The notes below the pieces were generated by a model. The model did no database searches and had not been told where the DNA came from. It was given only the letters and a program-made list of their open reading frames with translations. 36,090 nt of DNA from a virus: IMG/VR virus record IMGVR_UViG_3300006789_000071, positions 1-36,090 of that record. One strand, written 5' to 3'. Positions 1 to 6,908 of this stretch are shown piece by piece; within the stretch, counting starts at the first letter, position 1, and every line of letters starts with the position of its first letter. The position numbers were made by a program, and so were the translations under genes.

Positions 1-883
1 CAGATACCTTTCGTTTGTAAGAAGCAATTGCCGATGAGAAGATAACAATCTTACTATTACCCATAAATGTATTCAAATCATCAATGTGATTTCTAACTGC
101 ATCTATATTAATAACATCTCTGAAGTAATTATCAGAACCATCCTTTCTCATTACCTTACCAACAAAACCAAGGAATGCTTTCTGATACTCAATCCATTTG
201 TTAAAAGTGTTGTTAAGAGCTAAAATCTCTAACATATGAACATAGATACTTTCTCTACGAACCTCAATACTTACTTCAAAATCATCAAGTGTTTCACCAA
301 ACGATGAAACATTCTCACAAATCATCTGAATGGAAAGTGTTTGGTGTGATTTCTTAGTTCCAACTTTCTTTTGTTGGTTTTTTGATTCCTCAATGTAAGA
401 TTGAACTTCTTCTAATATGGAAACAGTGTGTTTAACTGAAAAATCGTTCTTCCAATCCTCAACTGATTTGTATTGGGTGATTAGTTTATCAACAATTTTT
501 TCAAAAGCTGTTATTGGAAACTTATGTGAGTACAACCAACACACTAAAGTAGTGATGTGTCCCCTATCTTTCATTAGGAAGTTTTTAAGTTTAAAAACTT
601 TATCCTCAATCCAAGAAATCGGAAGTTGGTTATACGAAGAAATACCACTACCAATTTTGATTGCGTATTTTAATTTATCTTCTAATACAGAAGGGATACC
701 AAAGTTAGGAATACGATTCCATACAGAGTTAAAGATATAAAACTGAATCTTAAATACTGCTGGAACATCTTCTTTGGGTTTAAAAATTTCTCTGATTTCA
801 GAGATACTAGCGGTAATGATTTTGTGTCTTTTGTCACTCTCTACAAATTGTTTTAACTTGTCAATTAATTTCATATCTTTCAT
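1..883 (-). CDS. Phage protein of unknown function, C-terminal part outside window
   Basis: An open frame of 294 codons starts at ATG 883 and runs off the left edge, so the C terminus is missing. A second in-frame ATG lies three codons in (874). The protein starts MKDMKLIDKLKQFVES and is rich in Lys, Ile and Phe. I see no signal peptide, membrane segment or recognisable catalytic motif, and I do not recognise the family. It sits directly downstream of one of the three extended early promoters (897-952), with a leader of about 15 nt that has no strong Shine-Dalgarno sequence. It is therefore probably an early gene expressed separately from the Mom-like genes upstream. Codon use matches the neighbours. 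The reading frame is certain; the function is unknown. Confidence 0.75.
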   Translation of the reverse strand, partial: MKDMKLIDKLKQFVESDKRHKIITASISEIREIFKPKEDVPAVFKIQFYIFNSVWNRIPNFGIPSVLEDKLKYAIKIGSGISSYNQLPISWIEDKVFKLKNFLMKDRGHITTLVCWLYSHKFPITAFEKIVDKLITQYKSVEDWKNDFSVKHTVSILEEVQSYIEESKNQQKKVGTKKSHQTLSIQMICENVSSFGETLDDFEVSIEVRRESIYVHMLEILALNNTFNKWIEYQKAFLGFVGKVMRKDGSDNYFRDVINIDAVRNHIDDLNTFMGNSKIVIFSSAIASYKRKVS

Positions 884-896
884 TTCTTATTTATTA

Positions 897-952
897 ACTA
901 ATATACGATTATTTTCTTAATCTACCAAATTATAATGTTAAGAAATTGTTAA
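897..952 (-). promoter_or_regulatory. Extended early promoter (TTAACA block + TTTGG-N19-TATATTAGT)
   Basis: On the minus strand a TTAACAATTTCTTAACATTA block (to 952) leads into TTTGG (929-925), exactly 19 bases, then TATATTAGT (905-897). TTTGG and TATATTAG match the -33 and -7 elements of Bacteroidota promoters. The same layout occurs at 16400-16457 and 16817-16871. It drives the partial gene that starts at 883. Confidence 0.75.
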
Positions 953-954
953 AC

Positions 955-1749
955 TTACCAAAAACTTACTTTATTTTCCGGCTCGAATGTTTCGTGTCTG
1001 ACTACCTCTGATAGGAACTCACTCGCATCTTTAGGATACGGGCTCACTTTGTGTTTGAGTTGTTTAGTCAACTTACGTTTCTCTGATTTGTTCTGACCCA
1101 ATACTTGGATGTATCGGTGTTTAGCAGACTCCTTCTTTCTCCAAAACTCTTTTATGTTCTCCTTACCCATTTGAGTTTTTAGATGGTCTAAATTATGAGA
1201 CCCCCAACGTGAGAATACAGTCCGTGAGTGTATCCACTTATGTGGGTTATCTTGGATTGATATAGAATAGTTTGGCATCAGTTGAATATCACGACAATCT
1301 TGGTATAACCAATTTGTTGCTTGGTAGATACCACCTAAATGTAATTGTTCAGGATCAGCGTAACTGAGTAACATCTTGATATTAGGAGCATTCTCCTTAA
1401 TCCATTGGAATGATTGACCCATAGCGTATGACTCGATATTAGACCCATACCCATCGTGTATAAACAATCGTGTCAACTCCAAACATTGGTCTTTCTCTAA
1501 CCCATCGATAACTGACTTGATTGCTGACCTACCTACTGGATACCCATATACTAAACATCCAATTAGTTGTTCTGAATTACCTAATACGTCTTTCTTATCA
1601 GTTTCATAGAATATCCCAAGAGCGTATCTACACATCGTCCAAGCATGAGAATAGTGGTAAGTAACAATCATCTCTTTTGCGGTTGCCTTACCAATCTCAC
1701 GAATTGTAACACGTGACGTGTCTACGTATATTTTATTTGCTTCTTTCAA
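955..1749 (-). CDS. Mom-like DNA modification protein (paralog 1)
   Basis: This 264-aa protein resembles the Mom family, in which phage Mu Mom converts adenine to N6-carbamoylmethyladenine using a GNAT-like fold. Visible family features are YHYSHAW near residue 32, a core ELTRLF..DGYGSNIES around 91-107, LLSYADP...H.GGIYQATNWLYQ around 128-150, HSRTVFSRWG, and a basic KHRYIQVL tail. It is clearly a paralog of the gene just upstream (1733-2494). The only plausible start is TTG at 1749, because an in-frame stop lies just upstream and there is no ATG until residue 27. The start overlaps the end of its paralog by 17 nt, suggesting translational coupling. The family call rests on motif pattern only; the actual modification is unknown. 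Confidence 0.65.
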   Translation of the reverse strand: MKEANKIYVDTSRVTIREIGKATAKEMIVTYHYSHAWTMCRYALGIFYETDKKDVLGNSEQLIGCLVYGYPVGRSAIKSVIDGLEKDQCLELTRLFIHDGYGSNIESYAMGQSFQWIKENAPNIKMLLSYADPEQLHLGGIYQATNWLYQDCRDIQLMPNYSISIQDNPHKWIHSRTVFSRWGSHNLDHLKTQMGKENIKEFWRKKESAKHRYIQVLGQNKSEKRKLTKQLKHKVSPYPKDASEFLSEVVRHETFEPENKVSFW

Positions 1750-2494
1750 TTGGGTCTAATTTGTATATCTCTTCTTTAAATTCCTCATTTTCCGTTGGAT
1801 ATGGTAATGATGGGTATTTCAATGACTTCAATATACGACTTTTTTTTGACTTATCCAAAATGTAAACGTATCTATGTTTCCTCAACTCCTTTTTAATCCA
1901 AAATGGCGTTGATGTCATTTCTTGTATTTTGGTAGGGTTGTTAGTACCAAACTTTACGAACGATGTACGTGAATGAGTCCATTCACCACCATCTTCCCAT
2001 CTAAATAACCACGAATCGTTTGGTCTGATACGATTACCTTGATAAATCCAATTTGTAGACATATAAATTGTTCCCTTATGGCCTACTTTAGGGTCGGAGT
2101 ATGAGATAAGTGCTTTAATATGGGGAGTATTTTTGCGTAACCACTTGAAGGTCTGACCTACAAACCAACTTTCTATATTACACCCATATCCATCAAATAC
2201 AAATAATCTGGTAAGTTCAAATACCTCAGTTCGGTCAATATGTTCAGAAATAGAAGCGCCAGAATGCCTACCTATGGGGTCGCCATACGTAGCCACTCCG
2301 ACTAACTTCTCATTTACACCACTGAAAAACTGATGTTCTTCATCGGATTCATAAAACAAACCCAATGCATAAGATACTTTTGTCCAAATTCCAGCATAAT
2401 GGTGATTTACCACTATGTCTTTTGCAACTGATTTTGAAATCGGTCTTACTGAAAATTTAGATGGATTAAAATATACCTTACCCTCTACTTTCAT
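1733..2494 (-). CDS. Mom-like DNA modification protein (paralog 2)
   Basis: This 253-aa protein shares its whole layout with the downstream paralog: HHYAGIW near residue 31, FELTRLFVFDGYGCNIES, ALISYSDP..GHKGTIYMSTNWIYQG, HSRTSFVKFG and a C-terminal RKHRYVYIL. The pattern of a small residue-rich ligand loop followed by SY/F-ADP-H-G-xIYQAxNW is typical of Mom-family adenine-modification proteins. Its ATG overlaps the stop of the upstream HTH gene in an ATGA arrangement, so it belongs to the mazG-HTH-mom-mom operon. The two copies are diverged, so one may act on a different base or sequence context, or they may form a heteromer; that is inference. Alternative: another GNAT-fold phage enzyme. 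Confidence 0.65.
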   Translation of the reverse strand: MKVEGKVYFNPSKFSVRPISKSVAKDIVVNHHYAGIWTKVSYALGLFYESDEEHQFFSGVNEKLVGVATYGDPIGRHSGASISEHIDRTEVFELTRLFVFDGYGCNIESWFVGQTFKWLRKNTPHIKALISYSDPKVGHKGTIYMSTNWIYQGNRIRPNDSWLFRWEDGGEWTHSRTSFVKFGTNNPTKIQEMTSTPFWIKKELRKHRYVYILDKSKKSRILKSLKYPSLPYPTENEEFKEEIYKLDPIERSK

Positions 2495-2694
2495 TGATAA
2501 TCATTAAATTCTCCAAAAAGAATATGTGTCCAAGTTTCTCCCCTTACTATTCTACGAATGTTAGCGGGTGATACACCATTGTTTCGTGCTAAAACTCTTG
2601 TATTTCTATGACCAACAGCCCACAACTGGCGAATAGACTTTACTTGGTCCTCCGTAAGTTTATGTTGTGGATGTGATTCACCTCGTAGTGCCAT
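2491..2694 (-). CDS. Small helix-turn-helix protein
   Basis: This protein of about 67 aa begins MALRGESHPQHKLTEDQ and carries the pattern LTEDQVKSIRQLW..G..N...LARNNGVSPANIRRIVRGETW. That is the helix-turn-helix commonly found at the C terminus of phage HNH homing endonucleases and in small phage regulators. No HNH catalytic motif is present, so it is either a free-standing DNA-binding protein or a remnant of an endonuclease. I chose ATG 2694, which follows the mazG stop by one base and has GAGAAAG as a weak ribosome site. Upstream in-frame ATG 2709 and TTG 2724 would overlap mazG. It overlaps the following mom-like gene by 4 nt. Confidence 0.6.
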   Translation of the reverse strand: MALRGESHPQHKLTEDQVKSIRQLWAVGHRNTRVLARNNGVSPANIRRIVRGETWTHILFGEFNDYQ

Positions 2695-2695
2695 C

Positions 2696-3115
2696 TTAAA
2701 CTTTCTCATTAAAAGGAAGTTCAATTTGAGTAGTATCGGCTAAGAATTGAGATAGATTTGGTTTTGAAAAATTAGGCCCTTTTAATACTTTACCATCCTC
2801 ACGATAAATAGGTTTACCATCCTCACCTAACTTTGACATATTAGAACGATGGACCTCATCAAAGACATCCTCGATGATATCACCCATACCATGAGCAACC
2901 ATAGTACCTAATAAGATATATAGTTGGTCAGCAAGTGCATCTGTAACTTCCACAATGTCATCGTTATTACAAGCCTCTAAATACTCCACCAACTCTTCTT
3001 TACCCAAACGATACCTTAAATAGTAATCATCTGGCTCAATTAATGTAGGTGTTGTATTCCGTGTTTGGTCATATATACTTTGGAAGTCCCAAAGTTGTTG
3101 TAACTGCTTTTTCAT
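2696..3115 (-). CDS. MazG/PRA-PH-like nucleotide pyrophosphohydrolase
   Basis: A 139-aa all-helical NTP pyrophosphohydrolase-like protein, the type that hydrolyses (d)NTPs to NMPs plus pyrophosphate. Metal-binding acidic residues are visible as KEELVEYLEACNNDDIVEVTDALAD (EExxE followed by ExxD). The C-terminal segment DVFDEVHRSNMSKLGEDGKP...GKVLKGPNFSKP is characteristic of the phage PRA-PH/HisE-like group. ATG 3115 is the real start. The promoter box TATATTAG ends only 4 nt before it, so the mRNA is probably leaderless; an apparent upstream TTG at 3130 lies inside that promoter. The role is probably nucleotide-pool or alarmone control during infection. It heads the mazG-HTH-mom-mom operon. 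Confidence 0.75.
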   Translation of the reverse strand: MKKQLQQLWDFQSIYDQTRNTTPTLIEPDDYYLRYRLGKEELVEYLEACNNDDIVEVTDALADQLYILLGTMVAHGMGDIIEDVFDEVHRSNMSKLGEDGKPIYREDGKVLKGPNFSKPNLSQFLADTTQIELPFNEKV

Positions 3116-3118
3116 ATT

Positions 3119-3151
3119 ACTAATATACAAAAATTATTTTATTTTTCCAAA
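3119..3151 (-). promoter_or_regulatory. Early promoter TTTGG-N19-TATATTAGT, mazG-like gene
   Basis: CCAAA (3147-3151) and ACTAATATA (3119-3127) on the plus strand read as TTTGG-N19-TATATTAGT on the minus strand. The element overlaps the last codons of the oxygenase gene (3139-3717). Only 4 nt separate the box from ATG 3115. Confidence 0.7.
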
Positions 3152-3717
3152 ATTATTTCACCATTTTCTACACCACTTGGCGCAGATGCCCATAGGTTTA
3201 TTGCGATTGCGCTACGATTACCCTTTGTAACTTCAGTAACCCTATGTTTGTATTGGCCGGCTGGAAATATGACTAACCTATTATGTTTGGCTTTAATACG
3301 TTCCGGTTCGTTATCGTCACCACCACTAAATATTTCCAAATACCCACCTTCAATATCCATTGGGACTGGATAGTAAACTGTACCAATAATTGGTGTTACT
3401 AATTTACCTTCAGTATTCCATAGATTCTCGTCTTTGTCAAAATGCATATTTAGTTCATGCAGTTTATCATCGTCAGCCGAGTATTGACCTGTCCAATACT
3501 CAAAACCTTCCAATTGGATTGAATTATATCTTGGGAAATCCCATGGTGAGTTTTTAATCCAAAGTTCTTCTATCAACCTTTGTTTAAGAGTTGATGCCTT
3601 GGAATTCCAAGGACCACCCCACCACATATATTGACCATTATTCTCAAAAAACTGAGTGTCTTCTTGGAGTTCCTTTAAAAGGGACTCGTCTTTGATAAAG
3701 TCATCAACGATTATCAT
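3139..3717 (-). CDS. 2-oxoglutarate/Fe(II)-dependent oxygenase
   Basis: A 192-aa double-stranded beta-helix oxygenase. The Fe ligands are visible as H92-F-D94 (MHFDKD) and H158 (QYKHRV), and R168 (KGNRSAIAINLW) is placed to bind 2-oxoglutarate. The segment GTVYYPVPMDIEGGYLEIF is typical of the prolyl-4-hydroxylase/PKHD-type fold. The substrate cannot be told from sequence; phage members may act on proteins, nucleotides or DNA bases. The ATG overlaps the stop of the thioredoxin gene by 4 nt, so the two are cotranslated. Its placement with thioredoxin, nrdAB, mazG and mom-like genes fits nucleotide or DNA metabolism better than virion assembly. It is distinct from the two oxygenase domains in the late region. 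Confidence 0.8.
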   Translation of the reverse strand: MIIVDDFIKDESLLKELQEDTQFFENNGQYMWWGGPWNSKASTLKQRLIEELWIKNSPWDFPRYNSIQLEGFEYWTGQYSADDDKLHELNMHFDKDENLWNTEGKLVTPIIGTVYYPVPMDIEGGYLEIFSGGDDNEPERIKAKHNRLVIFPAGQYKHRVTEVTKGNRSAIAINLWASAPSGVENGEIILEK

Positions 3718-3950
3718 ACGCTTAAATATTCTGCTTTTTGTTTTACACCAATCATTCGTTTGACTTCTTGACCATTCTCCAATAGAACAACTGTTGGAAT
3801 ACTACGAACGTTGTATTGTTGAGCAGTAGCTGAATCTTCATCAATGTTTACTTTTTGTACTGGAATTGTGTTACTAACCTCTGACATAATTGGTCCTAAC
3901 ATTCTACACGGACCACACCAAGGTGCTGAGAAATAAAGATATTGTTTCAT
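3714..3950 (-). CDS. Thioredoxin
   Basis: A 78-aa minimal thioredoxin fold with the redox motif WCGPC (residues 11-15) after the first strand, a central strand VQKVNIDEDS, the cis-Pro segment RSIPTVVLLENG and the final GVKQKAEYL helix. It is shorter than cellular thioredoxin (about 105 aa), as is common for phage versions. It lies between nrdA and the oxygenase gene and probably reduces the C-terminal cysteine pair of NrdA. The 3' end overlaps the oxygenase start by 4 nt. No strong Shine-Dalgarno sequence precedes it; the leader is an AT-rich tract after a structured RNA. Confidence 0.9.
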   Translation of the reverse strand: MKQYLYFSAPWCGPCRMLGPIMSEVSNTIPVQKVNIDEDSATAQQYNVRSIPTVVLLENGQEVKRMIGVKQKAEYLSV

Positions 3951-3980
3951 ATTAAGTTTTATTTAATTTATATTCACTTT

Positions 3981-4076
3981 TGATGGTGAGGGGGGTAGCG
4001 AACTCCCCCCACCGGTTTCCGAGAACTATCTCGGTCCTAAGATGTGGTCTTCAAACCACACTTCAGTTACCCATCA
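3981..4076 (-). ncRNA. Structured tRNA-like three-hairpin RNA element
   Basis: The nrdA-thioredoxin gap holds three hairpins on the minus strand: GTGTGG/CCACA with a loop containing TTGAAG; CCGAGA/TCTCGG with loop TAGT, extended by flanking GG/CC; and a very GC-rich GGTGGGGGG/CCCCCC-T-CACC hairpin with loop AGTTCGCTA. The outer TGATGG (4076-4071) and CCATCA (3986-3981) can close them into a four-way, cloverleaf-like fold. It is not a canonical tRNA: there is no D-arm, the T-loop lacks the conserved A, and the acceptor stem is imperfect. The 5' arm overlaps the nrdA stop. It could be a processing, stability or regulatory element for the nrd operon mRNA, or a degenerate tRNA. Confidence 0.4.
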
Positions 4077-5851
4077 CATGAGACACAATCGGGGTCAGTA
4101 GCTCTCGTAGCAATATCACCACGAAGTACGGATTCCGTTCTCATATAATAAAGGGTTTTGATTCCTTCCTTCCAAGCTTCCATATGGACTTGGTTAATCC
4201 ACTTAGGACTTGCTTGAGATGGAAATGCAAGATTTAAGGAAACTGCTTGGTCGACATATTGTTGTCTGATACCTGCTTGTTTTACTAATTCTAACTGATT
4301 GATTTCTTTGAATGTTTTAAATACATCTTTCATCCAATCAACTTGCTTATTGTCGATATCAATTTGGTCGATACTATCTTTATGTGTAAGTTTACCATTG
4401 ACGTATCCCCAATTGTCTAACTCATTCAAGTCTTGAACTGAACCACCATCTTCGAGTATTTTACTCCACGTATCTTTGTTGTTGATACCAACTTTACGTA
4501 GTGCTCTCTCCAACTCTTGATTCTTACGAATAAATGTACCCTTTGCGGTTTGTTCGGTAAATACGTTTGCAGCCCATGGTTCGATACCGGCAGAAACGTT
4601 CCCACTTAACTTAGAGTTAGATACCGTTGGAGCGATAGCTCTCAAGTGAGTATTTCTCAACCCACTACCAACACACCATAATGGTTCCCCATACTCATTA
4701 GCCAAATCTCTCGATGCTCTCTCAGACTCAATTTTGATTTGAGAGAATATCTTACGAGTTTCAAATTGAGCAGGTAGTCCTTCGAATGACATACCCTTTT
4801 GTTGTAAGTATGTGTGCCATCCAAGAACACCAAGTCCTAAAGCACGTCCCTTTTCAGCTGAACGTACTGAGTTCTCAAAACCCCTCATATTCTTAGCTCT
4901 CTGAATGAACTCTTCGAGTACACCATCCAAGAACCATGTTGCTGTATAGATTAAATCGGTGTGTTTCCACTCATCGTACTTAGATAAGTTCAATGATGAT
5001 AAACAACATACAAAGGAGTGTGACTCATCGGTATGTAATGTAATTTCAGAACATATGTTAGTCATATGAACCTTCAAACCATTGTTCTTGTACATCTCAG
5101 GATTTTGTTTGTTAACATTACCCTTATACATTACATATGGTTGGCCAGTTGCCTTACGTTTCTGAAGTACCTTACCCCATTTACTACGTGCTTCGGGATT
5201 ACCATCTTCTAACTTTCTCATAAACTTATCACCAACGATTACACATTGATTTAAGTTCAAACATTGACGATTTACATCACCCTTTGGTTCACGAATTTCA
5301 ATCCACTCATCAAAGTCATCATGTTCAATGTTTAGATTCACCGATGCAGCACCTCTACGTACAGCTCCTTGGTTTGTTGCAAGGATTGTAGAGTCGTAAA
5401 TCTTAGCGAATGGTACTACACCATCAGATGTTCCGTTTTGAGTGATTTTAGCACCTGCTGGTCTAATCATATTGATACCAACACCTACACCACCACCATG
5501 TTTAGCAAGTAACATCAATTCAAGGTTCTTTGACCCAATCTCTTGGATAGAGTCACCTACATCAATACCAAAACAACTGATTGGTAATCCTCTATCAGTT
5601 CCGGTGTTCGATAATACAGGTGATGCTAGATTTAACCAACCCTTCCATATGTAATCAAAAAACTTTGACGCCATTTGTGGTTTGTCAAGTCTACGTGCTA
5701 CTGCCGTAGCAACTCTCCAATAAGCATCTTTTGGCTTTTCACCTGATAGTAGATACCCTTTGGATATAGTCTTAACATATATTTCAGTATTTGCCCATGT
5801 TGGGAAGTCTACTCCAAGCTCCCAACCTAATTCTTCTCCGTAATTCTTCAT
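4067..5851 (-). CDS. nrdA: Ribonucleotide reductase class I, large subunit
   Basis: This 594-aa protein reduces ribonucleoside diphosphates to deoxy forms together with NrdB. Active-site residues are present: C93 (SCFGIDVGDS) and C282 (VCCLSSLNL) as the redox pair, N265-C267-E269 (TNICSEI) for radical chemistry, Y568-Y569 (TLYYMRT) for radical transfer, and the C-terminal shuttle cysteines C589/C592 (DCVSC). The protein begins directly in the catalytic domain, with no N-terminal ATP-cone, so the overall dATP off-switch of cellular enzymes is missing. This explains its short length compared with about 750 aa. It starts 6 nt after nrdB and is followed by a structured RNA and thioredoxin, its likely reductant. 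Confidence 0.95.
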   Translation of the reverse strand: MKNYGEELGWELGVDFPTWANTEIYVKTISKGYLLSGEKPKDAYWRVATAVARRLDKPQMASKFFDYIWKGWLNLASPVLSNTGTDRGLPISCFGIDVGDSIQEIGSKNLELMLLAKHGGGVGVGINMIRPAGAKITQNGTSDGVVPFAKIYDSTILATNQGAVRRGAASVNLNIEHDDFDEWIEIREPKGDVNRQCLNLNQCVIVGDKFMRKLEDGNPEARSKWGKVLQKRKATGQPYVMYKGNVNKQNPEMYKNNGLKVHMTNICSEITLHTDESHSFVCCLSSLNLSKYDEWKHTDLIYTATWFLDGVLEEFIQRAKNMRGFENSVRSAEKGRALGLGVLGWHTYLQQKGMSFEGLPAQFETRKIFSQIKIESERASRDLANEYGEPLWCVGSGLRNTHLRAIAPTVSNSKLSGNVSAGIEPWAANVFTEQTAKGTFIRKNQELERALRKVGINNKDTWSKILEDGGSVQDLNELDNWGYVNGKLTHKDSIDQIDIDNKQVDWMKDVFKTFKEINQLELVKQAGIRQQYVDQAVSLNLAFPSQASPKWINQVHMEAWKEGIKTLYYMRTESVLRGDIATRATDPDCVSCDG

Positions 5852-5857
5852 AACTTA

Positions 5858-6850
5858 TTAAAATATATCGTCCCAATCTTCACCTTCATTTGCCTTACTA
5901 TAATCAGTAGGTCTCAAAGCGAAGAAGTCCGTATGTGTATGTCCACCAGTTAAGTGATAGAACCATTCTAATTGTGCTGCTGAGTCTTCATCGTATGTAA
6001 ACGTTGATTCGTAACCCAACTCATTTAATTTTTCATTTAGTCTTTGATTGATAAAGTTCTTTAGGTCTTCTTTTTTAAGATTCTCCAAATCACCCATTTC
6101 AAACATCTTATCAATGTATTTGTGTTCCAATACTTGAATCAACTTTGCAGCCTCTTCGATTGAATCCTTACAATCATCTAATAGTTCAGGATATTCATTA
6201 CACATATGTTTGAATAACTGACACCCCATTCTTGAGTGTAGTGACTCATCACGTACTGACCACTTCATTTGTTGACCAATACCCTTCAACTTGTTTCTCA
6301 TTTGGAATGAGTACAATACTGCAAATGATGAGTAAAGTGCAACCCCTTCGGTAAATGCTGAGAATATAGCGAGTGACCTTGCTACCTCTTTACGAGCTTC
6401 TGAATTATTCTTCAAATCTTCGTAAGTGTAATTGTTTGTAACTTCAGCTAAGTTCTCAAAACGTTCAGCAGTAGCAGGTTCGTGTAAGAATGCCTCAAAG
6501 TCTTCCAATCCAAGTGACTCATTCAAATATGAATATGCAGTTGCATGAATGGTCTCTTGTGAACCAAACATCATAGCCATTTGCTTAATCTCATGCTTTG
6601 GAAACCAATTAGTGACCATAGTAGTCCAATAATCAGATACAGCACATTCCGTTTGTGCAAATCCAAGTAGGATATTACCCACTAAGTTCTTTTCTTCGGC
6701 GGTTAGATTTTCATTCCAATCCTTAATATCACCTTGCATTGGTATTTCGGTATGTAACCAAAAAGCTTGTGCTTGTTTCAACCAACCTTCGGTGTAATAT
6801 TCTGGATATTCAAATGGTTTGAATGGTACTCGATTATCAAATAGACCCAT
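5858..6850 (-). CDS. nrdB: Ribonucleotide reductase class I, small subunit
   Basis: This 330-aa ferritin-like subunit carries the dimetal centre and generates the radical used by NrdA. Ligands can be read as E68 (QTECAVSDYW), E99 and H102 (QETIHATAY), E168 (FTEGVALY), and E202 and H205 (RDESLH). The radical tyrosine is at Y106, four residues after H102 as in Escherichia coli Y122. The first ligand is Glu instead of the Asp of E. coli NrdB. The length is normal for R2 proteins. ATG 6850 follows an AAGGAA-type ribosome site. The gene lies just downstream of the helicase gene and 6 nt ahead of nrdA, forming nrdB-nrdA. Confidence 0.95.
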   Translation of the reverse strand: MGLFDNRVPFKPFEYPEYYTEGWLKQAQAFWLHTEIPMQGDIKDWNENLTAEEKNLVGNILLGFAQTECAVSDYWTTMVTNWFPKHEIKQMAMMFGSQETIHATAYSYLNESLGLEDFEAFLHEPATAERFENLAEVTNNYTYEDLKNNSEARKEVARSLAIFSAFTEGVALYSSFAVLYSFQMRNKLKGIGQQMKWSVRDESLHSRMGCQLFKHMCNEYPELLDDCKDSIEEAAKLIQVLEHKYIDKMFEMGDLENLKKEDLKNFINQRLNEKLNELGYESTFTYDEDSAAQLEWFYHLTGGHTHTDFFALRPTDYSKANEGEDWDDIF

Positions 6851-6908
6851 AGGGATTCCTTGTTAAATTGTTAGACATTATGTTAATTGGGGTGGTAATA
6901 TATAGTCT

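Noticed and set aside
417-740. Plus-strand 107-aa frame
   Set aside because: It is antisense to the partial minus-strand gene, with no ribosome site or promoter; all other plus-strand frames in the window are likewise shadows of minus-strand genes.
3115-3130. TTG start for the MazG-like protein giving five extra residues
   Set aside because: The TTG and following codons coincide with the TATATTAGT promoter box, so they are probably not transcribed.
3981-4076. tRNA gene (either strand) in the nrdA-thioredoxin gap
   Set aside because: No D-arm, anticodon-like loop of 6 or 8 nt, T-loop with C instead of the conserved A, and an acceptor stem that does not pair over 7 bp. Kept only as a structured RNA element.
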